A DNA stretch of 64,000 bases from Mangrovibrevibacter kandeliae (GCF_024519155.1 NZ_JANIFJ010000001.1:620001-684000); one strand, 5' to 3'. Positions 36,516-48,257 are shown, counted from the first letter of the stretch. A program made the numbers and translations. Notes: generated by a model not told the origin, from the sequence alone.

Positions 36516-37927
36516 GACGTTTCATCCCGACCTTCGCGCTGTTCCTCAGCTTCGCGTCATCGGCGGGCGCGCAGGACGACGTGCCCTGGAGCGAGCATGC
36601 GGTTCGCGGCCACATCGATCAGTCCCGCCTGCACGGCACGCTGTCCGGCGAGGATCTGAGAGCCTTCGCGCTGCAGGGGCGGGCGCTGTTCGACGCGCGC
36701 TTCACCGTCAACGATGGAGCGGGACGGCCGTTCGCCACGATGGCCATCGTCCCGACGGAGCGGAAGCGCCCGGTCGAGTTCCCGTTCCAGCGGCTGGCCG
36801 GACCGGACGCCAATGCCTGCTCCTCCTGCCACAACGAGCCGGTCAGCGGCGGGGCCGGCGGCTTCGTGGTCAATGCCTTCGTCACCGAAGGCTTCGAGAG
36901 CGCCGACTTCGACAGCCTCGACCCGCAGTTCTCGAACGAGCGCGGCACCGTCCATCTCTTCGGCTCCGGGCTGATCGAACTCCTGGCGCGGGAAATGTCC
37001 GCCGATCTCGCCGGCATCCGTGCGGCCGCCCTGCGGGAGGCGCGCGCCGGCGGCGCGCCGGTGACGCGGCCCCTGTCGAGCAAGGGCGTCGCCTTCGGCA
37101 GCATCACCGCCCTGCCGGACGGTTCGGTCGACCTGGCAAAGCTCGACGGCGTCGACGACGATCTCGTCGTGCGCCCCTTCACGCAGAAGGGCGTGATGAC
37201 CTCGCTGCGCCAGTTCACCGACAACGCGCTCAACCAGCATCACGGGATGCAGGCGGACGAGCGCTTCGGCGGGCGCTGGACCGGCACCAGCGACCACGAC
37301 CGCGACGGCAAGCCGGACGAGATCGAGGAGGGCGACGTGTCCGCCCTCGTCGCCTTCCAAGCGACGCTGCCGCCGCCCCGGCAGCAGGTCCCGGACGATG
37401 CGCGCTGGCAGGCCGCGGCGCTGCGGGGCGAGGCGGTCTTCGCAGAGGCCGGCTGCACCGGCTGCCATAAGCCGGCGCTGCCGCTCGACAGCCTCGCCTT
37501 CCAGGATCCCGGCCCGGTGGACATGGCCGGGACGCTCCGGCGCGGCGACGTCGCCGAGCCGCCGACGCTCGATCTCGCCAGCCTCGACTGGGCGAAGAGC
37601 CTGCCGCGCGACGCCGAGGGCCGCGTGCTCGTGCCGCTGTTCGGCGATCTCAAGCGCCACCGCATCGCCGACCAGCGCGTCGCCGCGCTCGGCAACGAGA
37701 CGCTGGCGCAGCGCTTCGTCGAGCGCGACGTGTTCATGACCGCCGAACTGTGGGGCGTCGCGGACACGGCGCCCTACGGCCATCGCGGCGACCTGACGAC
37801 GCTGGACGAGGTGATCCGGGCGCATGGCGGCGACGCGGCGGACAGCGCCAAGGCCTATGCGGCGCTTCCTGACGACGACCGCTCGGCCCTGATCGCCTGG
37901 CTGAAGACGCTGAGGATCGAGCCATGA
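36512..37927 (+). CDS. Di-heme c-type oxidoreductase (DHOR/DUF1111-like)
   Basis: This 471-residue periplasmic protein has a signal peptide (FIPTFALFLSFASSAGA) and two c-type heme motifs, CSSCH at 103-107 and CTGCH at 315-319. Conserved segments include RPFTQKGVMTSLRQFTDNAL and HHGMQADERFG. The pattern matches the di-heme oxidoreductase (DHOR, PF06537) family, distantly related to bacterial cytochrome c peroxidase and MauG. It overlaps the ROK gene (ATGA, 36512-36515) and the FG-GAP gene (ATGA, 37924-37927), so it is co-translated with both. Its electron partner and substrate are unknown; it has no role in known xylose pathways. Confidence 0.88.
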   Translation: MRRFIPTFALFLSFASSAGAQDDVPWSEHAVRGHIDQSRLHGTLSGEDLRAFALQGRALFDARFTVNDGAGRPFATMAIVPTERKRPVEFPFQRLAGPDANACSSCHNEPVSGGAGGFVVNAFVTEGFESADFDSLDPQFSNERGTVHLFGSGLIELLAREMSADLAGIRAAALREARAGGAPVTRPLSSKGVAFGSITALPDGSVDLAKLDGVDDDLVVRPFTQKGVMTSLRQFTDNALNQHHGMQADERFGGRWTGTSDHDRDGKPDEIEEGDVSALVAFQATLPPPRQQVPDDARWQAAALRGEAVFAEAGCTGCHKPALPLDSLAFQDPGPVDMAGTLRRGDVAEPPTLDLASLDWAKSLPRDAEGRVLVPLFGDLKRHRIADQRVAALGNETLAQRFVERDVFMTAELWGVADTAPYGHRGDLTTLDEVIRAHGGDAADSAKAYAALPDDDRSALIAWLKTLRIEP

Positions 37928-39693
37928 GACACCGCGCCGCCGTGCTCCTGCTGCTCCTCCTGCTCGCGCCCGCCGCCGCTCGGGCCGAGGATGCGGCGCC
38001 TGCCGATTTCCCGATGGACACGCCGAACTTCCATGAGGAGGCGGTCGCGGCCGGCATCGACCACCAGTACACCGGCCCGTGGGAGTTCTTCGTCGGCGGC
38101 GGCGCCGCGAGCTTCGACTGCAACGGCGATCGGCTGCCCGACGTGTTCCTTGCCGGCGGCAAGTCGCCGGCGACGCTCTACGTCAACGCGAGCGCGATCG
38201 GCGGACCGCTGCGCTTTGCCGCAAAAGCCATCGACGTCGAGGCGCGCGACCTCGTGGACGTCACCGGTGCCTATCCGCTCGACATCGACGGCGACGGCTG
38301 GAAGGACCTCGTGCTCCTGCGCGTCGGGCGCAATCTGCTGCTCAAGGGCGGACCCGGATGCAGCTTCACCAAGGCCAACACGCTCTGGAACTACGAGGGC
38401 GGGCGGGCCTGGACGACGGCCTTCTCGGCGATCTTCGAGGCCGGCAAGCGCTTTCCGACGCTCGCCTTCGGCAACTATGTCGATCGGGCCGCGCCCGGTT
38501 CGCCCTGGGGCACCTGCGCCGACAACGACCTCCTGCGCCCGAAGGAGGGCGGGACGCCGGACTATGGCGAGACGACCGCGCTTCGGCCGGGCTTCTGCGC
38601 CCTCTCCATGCTGTTCACCGACTGGAACAAGTCAGGGCAGTGGGCGCTGCGCGTCGCCAACGACCGGCAGTATTACCGCGGCGGCGAGGAGCAGCTCTGG
38701 CGGCTGGATCCCGGAGAGGCGCCGCGACCCTATCGCAAGGCCGATGGCTGGCAACATCTGACGATCTGGGGCATGGGCATCGCCGAGGGCGACATCGACG
38801 GCGACGGCTATCCGGAATACGCCTTGACCTCGATGGGCGACACCAAGCTGCAGTTCCTCGACCGGGAGTTCGAGGACGAGCCGACCTATCGCGACGAAGC
38901 CTATCAGCGCGGCGCGACGGCGCACCGCCCTTACGTCCACGACGAGGGCCGACCGTCCACCGGCTGGCATTCGGAGTTCGCCGACTTCAACAATGACGGC
39001 GCGCTCGACCTCTTCATCGCCAAGGGCAATGTCGAGGCGATGCCGGATTTTGCCTCCTACGACCCCGACAACCTCCTGATGGGCCGCTTCGACGGTCACT
39101 TCGTCGAGCGCGGCGAGGCAGCGGGCATCGCCCTGCCGACCAAGGGGCGGGGCGCGGTCGTCGCCGACTTCAACATGGACGGCGCGCTCGACCTTCTCGT
39201 CGTCAACCGCGGCCAGCCGGCGAGCCTGTTCCGCAATCTCGGCGCGGCGACCGACTGGGGCCACCGTCCGCTCGGCAACTTCATCGAGATCGCGGTGTCG
39301 CAGAAGGGCCCCAACCCGGATGCGATCGGCGCGCGGGTCAACGTCAAGATCGGCACGCGCACCCTCAACCGCACCATTCATGTCGGCGGCGGGCACGCAT
39401 CGGGCGAGGCCGGCTTCGTGCATGTCGGCGTCGGCACGGCCGAGCGGGCGGAGATCCGCATCCAGTGGCCGGACGGCGACTGGAGCCATCCCTACCGGGT
39501 CTTTGCCAACAATTTCGTGCTGATCGAGCGGGACAAGCCGCAGGCGCGCTACTGGTATCCGGCTCAGCCCGAAACGCAGCCTCCCGGGCAGCCGGCGGCC
39601 GCGCTGACGACGGGCGAGCGGCAGTCGGCGGCGGAGGGCGCGACGGCCGTGGCCGCCGAAGGAAGCAGGCGCGAGGGAGCGCAGGTGCAATGA
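37924..39693 (+). CDS. FG-GAP/VCBS and ASPIC-UnbV domain periplasmic protein (CRTAC1-like)
   Basis: This 589-residue protein begins with a signal peptide (AAVLLLLLLLAPAAARA). Calcium-binding FG-GAP-type loops occur near residues 65-75 (DCNGDRLPD), 118-128 (DIDGDGWKD), 290-298 (DIDGDGYPE), 353-362 (DFNNDGALD) and 413-422 (DFNMDGALD), suggesting a beta-propeller. An ASPIC/UnbV domain follows at about 450-525, and a Pro/Ala/Glu-rich tail ends the protein. It is joined by ATGA overlaps to the di-heme gene upstream and the LacI gene downstream. It may be a partner or substrate of the di-heme enzyme or a carbohydrate-binding protein; function is not established. Confidence 0.87.
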   Translation: MRHRAAVLLLLLLLAPAAARAEDAAPADFPMDTPNFHEEAVAAGIDHQYTGPWEFFVGGGAASFDCNGDRLPDVFLAGGKSPATLYVNASAIGGPLRFAAKAIDVEARDLVDVTGAYPLDIDGDGWKDLVLLRVGRNLLLKGGPGCSFTKANTLWNYEGGRAWTTAFSAIFEAGKRFPTLAFGNYVDRAAPGSPWGTCADNDLLRPKEGGTPDYGETTALRPGFCALSMLFTDWNKSGQWALRVANDRQYYRGGEEQLWRLDPGEAPRPYRKADGWQHLTIWGMGIAEGDIDGDGYPEYALTSMGDTKLQFLDREFEDEPTYRDEAYQRGATAHRPYVHDEGRPSTGWHSEFADFNNDGALDLFIAKGNVEAMPDFASYDPDNLLMGRFDGHFVERGEAAGIALPTKGRGAVVADFNMDGALDLLVVNRGQPASLFRNLGAATDWGHRPLGNFIEIAVSQKGPNPDAIGARVNVKIGTRTLNRTIHVGGGHASGEAGFVHVGVGTAERAEIRIQWPDGDWSHPYRVFANNFVLIERDKPQARYWYPAQPETQPPGQPAAALTTGERQSAAEGATAVAAEGSRREGAQVQ

Positions 39694-40775
39694 GCGAGGC
39701 GCAGTTCCCGACCCTGTCCGACGTCGCCCGCGAGGCCGGCGTCAGTCTCGCCACCGTCGACCGCGCGATCAACGGCCGCGCCGGGGTTTCGGCGCTGACG
39801 CGGGCGCGCATCGACGCCGCGATCGAACGGCTCGGCTTCCAGCGCAATCACAGCGCGGCGGCGCTGGCCAAGGGCGGCAACGCGGCGCTGCGGCTCGGCG
39901 TCGTCCTGCCGCGCGGCGAGAACCCGTTCATGCGCCAACTGGCCGCAGCGGCGCACAAGGCGGCCGGCCAGTTCCGCCAGCGCCGCGTCGCCGTCGAGGT
40001 CGTGGAGGCGGACGTCTTCTCGCCGCGGCTCCTCTCCGAAAGCCTCCTCGACCTGCCCGGCCGCTTCGACGGCCTGGCGATGGTCGGCTTCGACCATCCG
40101 CTGGTGCGCGAGGCGGTGAACACCGTGAGCGAAGCCGGCCTGCCGGTCGTGACGCTGGTGTCCGACGTGCCGGATTCGCGGCGCCTGCGCTATGTCGGCA
40201 TCGACAACAAGGCCGCCGGCCGGGTCGCCGGCTCGCTGATGGCCCGCTTCATTCCACCCGGTCACCAGAGCATCGCGGTGCTCGTCGGCTCGCTCGGCCT
40301 CAGCGACCATCTCGACCGCCTCACCGGCTTCCAGCAGGTGCTGTCCGAGCGGTTCCCGCACGTCGCCATCGTCTCGCTGGTGGAGGGGCGCGACGACGTG
40401 GAGGCGACGCGGGAGGTGGTCGCGGGGCTTGTCTCGGAGCGCAACGACATCGTCGGGATCTACAACGCAGGCGCCGCCAATACCGGCGTCGCGGCCGCAC
40501 TCGGAGAAGGGTTCCGGCGGCCGATCGTCATCGGCCACGAGCTGACCGACGAAACCCGGCCGCTGCTCCTGTCCGGCAAGCTGGACGCGCTGATCGCGCA
40601 GAGCCCGGGGCACGAAGCGCGTTCGGCATTGCGGATCCTCGTCTCGGCCCTCGGCACGGCGCCGCTGTTCGAGGACGAGGAAGACATCAGGATCGAAATT
40701 CTTCTTGCCGACAACCTGCCGCGTCCACCGCCACCGCTTGCTGCGCAGGGCGATGATGAGGTACGTACCTCATAG
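39690..40775 (+). CDS. LacI family transcriptional regulator
   Basis: This 361-residue regulator has an N-terminal LacI HTH (about 7-60, [26 protein letters not shown]) and a periplasmic-binding-protein-like effector domain. The sugar domain resembles those that sense free sugars. It is the last of four genes joined by ATGA overlaps and lies 47 bases upstream of xylA. The 18-bp palindrome at its own 3' end is the obvious candidate site for it. Confidence 0.93.
   Translation: MSEAQFPTLSDVAREAGVSLATVDRAINGRAGVSALTRARIDAAIERLGFQRNHSAAALAKGGNAALRLGVVLPRGENPFMRQLAAAAHKAAGQFRQRRVAVEVVEADVFSPRLLSESLLDLPGRFDGLAMVGFDHPLVREAVNTVSEAGLPVVTLVSDVPDSRRLRYVGIDNKAAGRVAGSLMARFIPPGHQSIAVLVGSLGLSDHLDRLTGFQQVLSERFPHVAIVSLVEGRDDVEATREVVAGLVSERNDIVGIYNAGAANTGVAAALGEGFRRPIVIGHELTDETRPLLLSGKLDALIAQSPGHEARSALRILVSALGTAPLFEDEEDIRIEILLADNLPRPPPPLAAQGDDEVRTS
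40756..40773. promoter_or_regulatory. Perfect 18-bp palindromic operator upstream of xylA
   Basis: ATGAGGTAC followed by GTACCTCAT is an exact 18-bp palindrome. It covers the last codons and the first stop-codon base of the LacI-family gene and lies 49 bases upstream of the xylA start. Even-length perfect palindromes with a central CG are typical LacI-family operators, so it probably controls a xylAB promoter located here. Confidence 0.6.
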
Positions 40776-40822
40776 GCAGATTGTCCAGTTCATGGGCAGC
40801 TCGCATCCGGGAGGAAAACATC

Positions 40823-42130
40823 ATGTCGTTCTTTGGCCTCGACGCGCCGATCCGTTACGCCGGGCCGGATTCGAAGGATCCGCTCGCCTACCGATTCTAC
40901 GACAAGAACAAGCAGGTGATGGGCAAGCGGATGGAGGATCACCTCCGCTTCTCCGCCTGCTACTGGCATTCCTTCACCTGGCCGGGCGGCGACCCGTTCG
41001 GCGGCGAGACCTTCCTGCGCCCGTGGATGCACGGCAGCGATCCGCTGCAGATGGCGCGCGACAAGGCCGACGTCGCCTTCGACATGTTCAAGCTGCTCGA
41101 CGTGCCCTTCTTCACCTTCCATGACGTCGACGTCGCACCGGAAGGGGCTTCGCTCGCCGAGTCGGTGAAGAACCTCGAGACGATCACCGACATCTTCGCC
41201 GAGAAGATGGGGCAGACCGGCACCAGGCTCCTCTGGGGCACCGCCAACCTGTTCTCGCATCGCCGCTATATGGCCGGCGCCGCCACCAATCCCGATCCGG
41301 ACGTTTTTGCCTACGCCGTCGGCCAGGTGAAGGCGGCGATCGATGCCACGAAGAAGCTGAACGGCGAGAACTATGTCTGCTGGGGCGGGCGCGAGGGCTA
41401 CGAGACGCTGCTGAACACCGACATGAAGAAGGAGCTCGACCAGCTCGGACGCTTCATGTCGATGCTCGTCGACTACAAGCACAAGATCGGCTTCTCCGGC
41501 CCGATCCTGATCGAGCCGAAGCCGCGCGAGCCCTCCAAGCACCAGTACGACTTCGACGTCGCGACCGTCTTCGGCTTCCTGCAGAAGTATGACCTCCTTG
41601 CCGACGTGAAGGTCAACATCGAGCAGAACCACGCGATCCTCGCCGGCCACTCCTTCGACCACGAGGTGCGGCTCGCCTACGCCCTGGGCGTCTTCGGCTC
41701 GCTCGACATCAATCGCGGCGACGATCTCCTCGGCTGGGACACCGACCAGTTCGCAATGAACGTCTCCGAACTGACGCTGCTCTTCCACGAGATGCTCAAG
41801 CAGGGGGGCTTCACCACCGGGGGTCTCAACTTCGACGCCAAGATCCGGCGCCAGTCGATTGACCCGCAGGACCTCCTGATCGCCCACGTGGCCTCGATGG
41901 ATGCGTGCGCCCGCGCGCTCCTCGCCGCCGAGGCGATGATCGCCGACAAGGCGCTCGAGGGTCCGCTCGCCGCGCGCTATTCCGGCTGGGCGAGCCCTGA
42001 CAACCAGGCGATCCTGCGTGGCGAGAGCGATCTCGAGACCATCGCGGCCAAGGCGATGGCAGGGCTCGACCCGCAGCCGCGCTCGGGCCGGCAGGAATAC
42101 CTGGAGGGTGTCCTCAACCGATACGTCTGA
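40823..42130 (+). CDS. xylA: Xylose isomerase
   Basis: This 435-residue class II xylose isomerase converts D-xylose to D-xylulose with two divalent metals. Catalytic H100 and D103 lie in [12 protein letters not shown]. The family signatures CWGGREGYE and [17 protein letters not shown] are intact, as are metal-site residues around KVNIEQNHA and SLDINRGD. The ATG at 40823 has a GGGAGGA site. It follows the LacI gene and the palindromic operator, with xylB downstream after a repeat-containing gap. Confidence 0.97.
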   Translation: MSFFGLDAPIRYAGPDSKDPLAYRFYDKNKQVMGKRMEDHLRFSACYWHSFTWPGGDPFGGETFLRPWMHGSDPLQMARDKADVAFDMFKLLDVPFFTFHDVDVAPEGASLAESVKNLETITDIFAEKMGQTGTRLLWGTANLFSHRRYMAGAATNPDPDVFAYAVGQVKAAIDATKKLNGENYVCWGGREGYETLLNTDMKKELDQLGRFMSMLVDYKHKIGFSGPILIEPKPREPSKHQYDFDVATVFGFLQKYDLLADVKVNIEQNHAILAGHSFDHEVRLAYALGVFGSLDINRGDDLLGWDTDQFAMNVSELTLLFHEMLKQGGFTTGGLNFDAKIRRQSIDPQDLLIAHVASMDACARALLAAEAMIADKALEGPLAARYSGWASPDNQAILRGESDLETIAAKAMAGLDPQPRSGRQEYLEGVLNRYV

Positions 42131-42580
42131 GCCGCTTGAAGCGGGGGAGGGCGCACTCCGAAGCGGGGCAAGTCGAGCACTAGACGTTCCCCCCGGCTGC
42201 CGTCCCCGCTTCCTCTTCGAGAGCTGTTCGCCTTCCGCTGGCTCAATGCTGCTGGGACTAGGGGCCCGTTGCGCAACTATCGGCGCGAGATGCTTCAGCG
42301 GTAGGTGCTATCGCGCTGATGCGGTCGTCATCCCGCCCTGAGCCGGGTTCATTTGTCGGCGTCCCGGCTCTTCTCGATGCTGGAAGGCGGCTTGCCGGTA
42401 TGATCAAGCGGCGGCGACGGCGGCAAAGGCTTGGCATGGATCCCGGCTCAAGGCCGGGATGACGACACTGACGAAGAGCCGCGCCTCGATCGTCGCGGCT
42501 GGTAGACCTGCAACTGCGACCGAGCCTTGTTCCGTGAGGCATCGGTCCAAGCCACACCGCCTGATCCGAAAGGCTCACCA
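42131..42580. other. Intergenic region between xylA and xylB
   Basis: This 450-base gap is unusual between two genes of one pathway. It contains the inverted repeat element at 42324-42466 and no convincing gene. A short stem (CCGCTT/AAGCGG) lies just after the xylA stop. The spacing suggests insertion of a repeat into a formerly tighter xylAB operon. Confidence 0.55.
42324..42466. repeat. Inverted-repeat element of the CGTCATCCCGG...GAGCCGGGATCCA type
   Basis: The left arm at 42324-42352 (GTCGTCATCCCG, then TGAGCCGGG) and right arm at 42436-42466 are near-perfect inverted copies ending in GGGATGACGAC. The sequence CGTCATCCCGGC-TTGAGCCGGGA is a widespread dispersed repeat in alphaproteobacterial intergenic regions. 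The unit is about 143 bases, with a non-coding centre, and would fold as a large hairpin in RNA. Confidence 0.65.
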
Positions 42581-44041
42581 ATGCCCACTTTTCTTGGCCT
42601 CGACCTCGGCACCTCCTCGCTGAAGGCGCTCCTCATCGACGAAACCCAGTCGCCGATCGCCAGCGTCAGCTTGCCGCTGACGGTCGAACGGCCGGACTTC
42701 GGCTGGTCGGAGCAGGACCCCGCCAGCTGGATCGCCGCCTGCGAAAAGGCGCTCGACCAGCTGAAGGCCGAGCAGCCGCAGGCCATGGCTGCGCTTGCCG
42801 GCATCGGGCTGTCCGGCCACATGCACGGCGCGACGCTCCTCGGCGAAGGCGATGCGGTGCTGCGTCCCTGCATCCTGTGGAACGACACCCGTTCGCATGC
42901 CGAGGCCGCCGAGCTCGACGACGCGGAGTCGCGCGCGATCACCGGCAACATCGTCTTCCCCGGCTTCACCGCGCCGAAGCTCGTCTGGGTCGAGCGGCAC
43001 GAGCCGGAGATCTTCGCCAAGGTCCGGCGCGTCCTCTTGCCGAAGGACTACCTGCGGCTCTGGCTGACCGGCGAGGCCGTGTCCGAGATGTCGGACGCGG
43101 CCGGCACCGCCTGGCTCGACACCGGCAAGCGCGACTGGTCGGCGACCATGCTTGAGCGCACGCATCTATCGATCGACACCATGCCGCGCCTCGTCGAGGG
43201 ATCCGAGGCGAGCGGCACGCTGCGGGCCGAACTCGCGGCCCGCTGGGGCCTGCCGGCGGGCATCGTCGTGGCGGGCGGCGGCGGCGACAACGCCGCCTCG
43301 GCCTGTGGCGTCGGCGTCGTCGCGCCGGGCACCGGCTTCCTGTCGCTCGGCACCTCGGGCGTCGTCTTCACTGCGACGGCCGGCTACACGCCCGCGCCGG
43401 AGACGGCGCTCCACACCTTCTGCCACGCCCTGCCGGGCCTCTGGCACCAGATGGGCGTGACGCTCTCGGCCGCGGGGTCGCTCGAATGGCTGTCCAAGCT
43501 CCTCCAGGAGAAGCCGGGCGAGCTCACCGCGAGACTCGGCGACGACCTGCAGGGACCGGGGCGGCTCCTGTTCCTGCCCTATCTCTCGGGCGAGCGGACC
43601 CCGCACAACGACGCCGCGATGCGCGGCGTCTTCGCCGGCCTCGAAGCCGACACCGATCGCGCGGACATGGTCAAGGCGGTGCTGGAGGGCGTCGCCTTCT
43701 CGATGCGCGACTGCCTGGAGGCCGGCGGCGGCACGCACACGGTCGACCGGCTGATCGCGGTCGGCGCCGGCTCGCGCTCGCATTACTGGCTGAGGCTGAT
43801 GGCGACCGTGCTCGACACCGAGATCGCCCTGCCGGCGGCCGGCGATTTCGGCGCGGCCTTTGGTGCCGCCCGGCTCGGCATCTGCGCCGCGGCGGGCGCG
43901 GATCCGAAGGAGGTCATCACCGTCCCACCGCTCGCCGAGAGCTTCGCCCCGCAGCCGGAGTTCAAGGCCGAGTTCGAGGCGGCATACCGGCGGTACCGGG
44001 CGCTGTATCCGGCGGTGAAGGGCGCCCTCTCGGCCGCCTGA
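42581..44041 (+). CDS. xylB: Xylulokinase
   Basis: This 486-residue FGGY-family kinase phosphorylates D-xylulose to xylulose 5-phosphate for the pentose phosphate pathway. Features are the N-terminal phosphate loop LDLGTSSLKAL, the substrate segment GLSGHMHGATLL, the FPGFTAPKLVWV stretch typical of XylB, and the second ATP-site GGGGDNAASACGVGVV. A further conserved block reads LPYLSGERTPHNDA. The start at 42581 follows a GAAAGG site. It completes the xylose catabolic set begun by xylA. Confidence 0.96.
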   Translation: MPTFLGLDLGTSSLKALLIDETQSPIASVSLPLTVERPDFGWSEQDPASWIAACEKALDQLKAEQPQAMAALAGIGLSGHMHGATLLGEGDAVLRPCILWNDTRSHAEAAELDDAESRAITGNIVFPGFTAPKLVWVERHEPEIFAKVRRVLLPKDYLRLWLTGEAVSEMSDAAGTAWLDTGKRDWSATMLERTHLSIDTMPRLVEGSEASGTLRAELAARWGLPAGIVVAGGGGDNAASACGVGVVAPGTGFLSLGTSGVVFTATAGYTPAPETALHTFCHALPGLWHQMGVTLSAAGSLEWLSKLLQEKPGELTARLGDDLQGPGRLLFLPYLSGERTPHNDAAMRGVFAGLEADTDRADMVKAVLEGVAFSMRDCLEAGGGTHTVDRLIAVGAGSRSHYWLRLMATVLDTEIALPAAGDFGAAFGAARLGICAAAGADPKEVITVPPLAESFAPQPEFKAEFEAAYRRYRALYPAVKGALSAA

Positions 44042-44216
44042 CCGTCAGCCGCTGCCGACTGTCGCGCTGGCCGCCTGTCGTCCGGCGTTGACGGCAGGGC
44101 AGCGCTTCTTCAAAATCCGCCCATGATCGCGTTCGGCCTCCTCGCGAATACGTGCACCATGCTCGGCAATGCCGGGTGTGCGGGTGGCGTCACGGGCTAG
44201 CGTGCCGCGATCACCA

Positions 44217-44243
44217 CGCAGACCCGCCGGCGGTGGGTCTGCG
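44217..44243. other. Stem-loop between xylB and the GNAT gene
   Basis: CGCAGACCC at 44217-44225 pairs perfectly with GGGTCTGCG at 44235-44243 around a GC-rich nine-base loop. It lies 176 bases after xylB and 40 bases before the GNAT start, without a U-run. It may help end xylB transcription or shape the GNAT leader. Confidence 0.35.
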
Positions 44244-44283
44244 ACAGCCTCTTCCGACCGGCAACAGACCAGGAAGAGAGCGC

Positions 44284-44805
44284 ATGAGCGAAGACCCGGC
44301 AGACCCCGACGAACCCCATGTCCTACTCCGTCCGTTGCGCGTCGAGGATGCGGACGCATTGTGCGCGTTGCTCAACCAGCCTGGTACGCGGCAAGGCACG
44401 CTGCGTCCTCCATTTCAGAGGACGTCACAGACACGGCGATACATTGAAGCGTTGAGTGACGATGATCTCACCATCGTCGCGGTCAGCGGCGACACGATGC
44501 TCGGCCAGGCGGGCCTGCACAGGCTGACCGGTCGGCGGCGCCACTGCGCGTCGCTCCACATCGCGGTCGCCGATGCGCATGTCGGCCGGGGCATCGGCAC
44601 GACGCTCCTGACCGCCGTCATCGATGCCGCCGACAACTGGCTGGACGTCCGGCGTCTGGAGCTGACCGTCTTTGCCGACAATGCCGTCGCCATCGGCCTC
44701 TACCGGCGCTTCGGCTTCGAGGAGGAGGGGCGCCTGCGCGGCTATGGCATGCGCAACGGCACCTACTGCGACGCGCTCATCATGGCGCGGCTGCGGGGGA
44801 TCTGA
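44284..44805 (+). CDS. GNAT family N-acetyltransferase (YhhY-like)
   Basis: This 173-residue acetyltransferase resembles E. coli YhhY, which acetylates certain amino acids. The shared landmarks are a TRQGTLRPPFQ segment, the acetyl-CoA site HVGRGIGTTLLTAVID, the RLELTVFADNAVAIGLYRRFGFEEEG block and the ending RNGTYCDALIMARL. ATG at 44284 has AGGAAGAGAG just upstream. It is convergent with the livK-type gene, with a terminator between them. Confidence 0.9.
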   Translation: MSEDPADPDEPHVLLRPLRVEDADALCALLNQPGTRQGTLRPPFQRTSQTRRYIEALSDDDLTIVAVSGDTMLGQAGLHRLTGRRRHCASLHIAVADAHVGRGIGTTLLTAVIDAADNWLDVRRLELTVFADNAVAIGLYRRFGFEEEGRLRGYGMRNGTYCDALIMARLRGI

Positions 44806-44816
44806 AGTCCGGATGC

Positions 44817-44851
44817 GAAAAGGGCCCCGGCGCACGCGCCGGGGCCCCCTC
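44817..44851 (-). terminator. Intrinsic terminator of the liv operon
   Basis: On the minus strand a 12-bp GC stem (44822-44833 with 44836-44847) is followed by CCTTTTCG. It lies about 35 bases beyond the stop of the branched-chain amino acid binding-protein gene. The U-run is only on the minus-strand side, so it terminates the liv operon rather than the GNAT gene. Confidence 0.8.
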
Positions 44852-44884
44852 AGATCAGGCAAAGCCTATCGTGAAGAGAGGAGC

Positions 44885-45982
<1,098 letters not shown>

Positions 45983-46133
45983 GACAACCTTCCCTCTTGA
46001 TACACTGGTTGAACCGTCGTTGACCGCGGCCGGCGAGGAGACCCTCACGCCTGCCGAAGTAAAGACCAGGTGGAGCCCGAACGGAAGTCCGGCAGCGGCC
46101 CTGACCGCATGAAACCCTGACGATGCACGATCG

Positions 46134-46483
46134 TCAGGCGGAGCGGTGCAGGAAACCGTACTGCCGGGCCATCTGCCCGGAGCGCGTCACGTGCCGTCCG
46201 CCGGCCGCGAGGGCCATCAGGACGACGAAGTCGACGACCGCGTAGTGAAGCGCGGTGCCGAAGGTCGCCGGTGGCAGGAAGAAGCTGCCGCCGAACAGAC
46301 TGAAGTGGATGAAGCGGACGGCCACCGTCAGCAGCAGGACATAGAACACGCAGGTTCCCCATCCGCCCCAGGTGATCGCCGTCGAGCGGCCGATCATCCA
46401 GGCCGCCGCACCGCCCAGGACGACGGTGACGATCAGGAACTCGACCACCGATACTTCCCAAAGAAGCCCCATCTCCGGCTGCA

Positions 46484-46484
<1 letters not shown>
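46134..46484 (-). CDS. DUF6867-like small membrane protein of the liv operon
   Basis: This 116-residue protein has three or four hydrophobic helices: VEFLIVTVVLGGAAAWMIG, WGTCVFYVLLLTVAVRFIHFSLF, and a third around ALHYAVVDFVVLMALAAG. It ends RSGQMARQYGFL. It resembles the small protein found in liv clusters of rhizobia (DUF6867). Its start overlaps the livF stop by one base (TGATG), so it is translationally coupled. A role as an accessory subunit of the amino acid importer is likely but unproven. Confidence 0.75.
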
Positions 46485-47247
<763 letters not shown>

Positions 47248-47251
<4 letters not shown>

Positions 47252-48257
47252 CGGGCGCCTCCCGTGGCGCTGCGAGCCGCCGCCTCGTCCTCTTCGTGGT
47301 CGAGATCCTCCTCGACCTGGTCGACCTCTTCGTCGTCGACGCCGAGATAGGCTGCGATGACGCGCGGATCGGTGCGCACCTGCTCGGCGGTGCCGTCGGA
47401 GATCTTCTTGCCGTAGTCCAGCACGATGATGTGGTCCGAGATCTCCATGACGACGCCCATGTCGTGCTCGATCAGGAGCACCGAGACGTCGTGCTCGGCG
47501 CGGATGTATTTCAGGAGGTCGTTGAGCTCGGCCGACTCGCGCGGATTGAGGCCGGCGGCCGGCTCGTCGAGGCAGAGCAGCGCCGGCCCCGTGCACATCG
47601 CCCGGGCGATCTCCAGCCGCCGCTGCGCGCCATAGGGCAGGTCGGCGGCCGGGTCGTCGGCGCGCTCGATCAGCCGGGTGCGCTCCAGCCAGTAGATCGC
47701 CCGCTCACGCGCCGCCTCCCGCGCGCGGCGGTAGCCGGGCAGGCCGAGCAGGCCGCCGATGGTGTAGCCGGACGCGCGCATCAGGACGTTGTGCTGGGCG
47801 ACGAGAAGGTTCTCGAACGCCGTCATGCCGCCGAACAGGCGGATGTTCTGGAAGGTGCGGGCGACGCCTGCGGTCGCGGTGATGCGGAAGTCGCTCATCC
47901 GCTCCAGGAGGAAGACCTCGCCATTGGCGTCGCGCCCGTGCTGGGCGCCGCTCGCCGTCAGGTCGCGGATGGTCTCGTCGGCGATGCCGCGCCCGCGCCG
48001 CAGCGCGATCCGCCCCTCGGTCGGCTTGTAGAAGCCGGTCACGCAGTTGAAGACCGTCGTCTTGCCCGCGCCGTTCGGGCCGATCAGCGCGGTGATGTCG
48101 CCGCGCCCGACCGAGAACGACAGATCGTCGATGGCGGTGAGGCCGCCGAAGCGCATCGTCAGGTGCTCGACCGACAGCACCGGGTCGTCGTGCCAGCGGT
48201 CGAGGGCGGCGGCGCTGGCCGCGGGGCCGGCCGCCAGGTTGCTCGGGGTCTGGCTCA

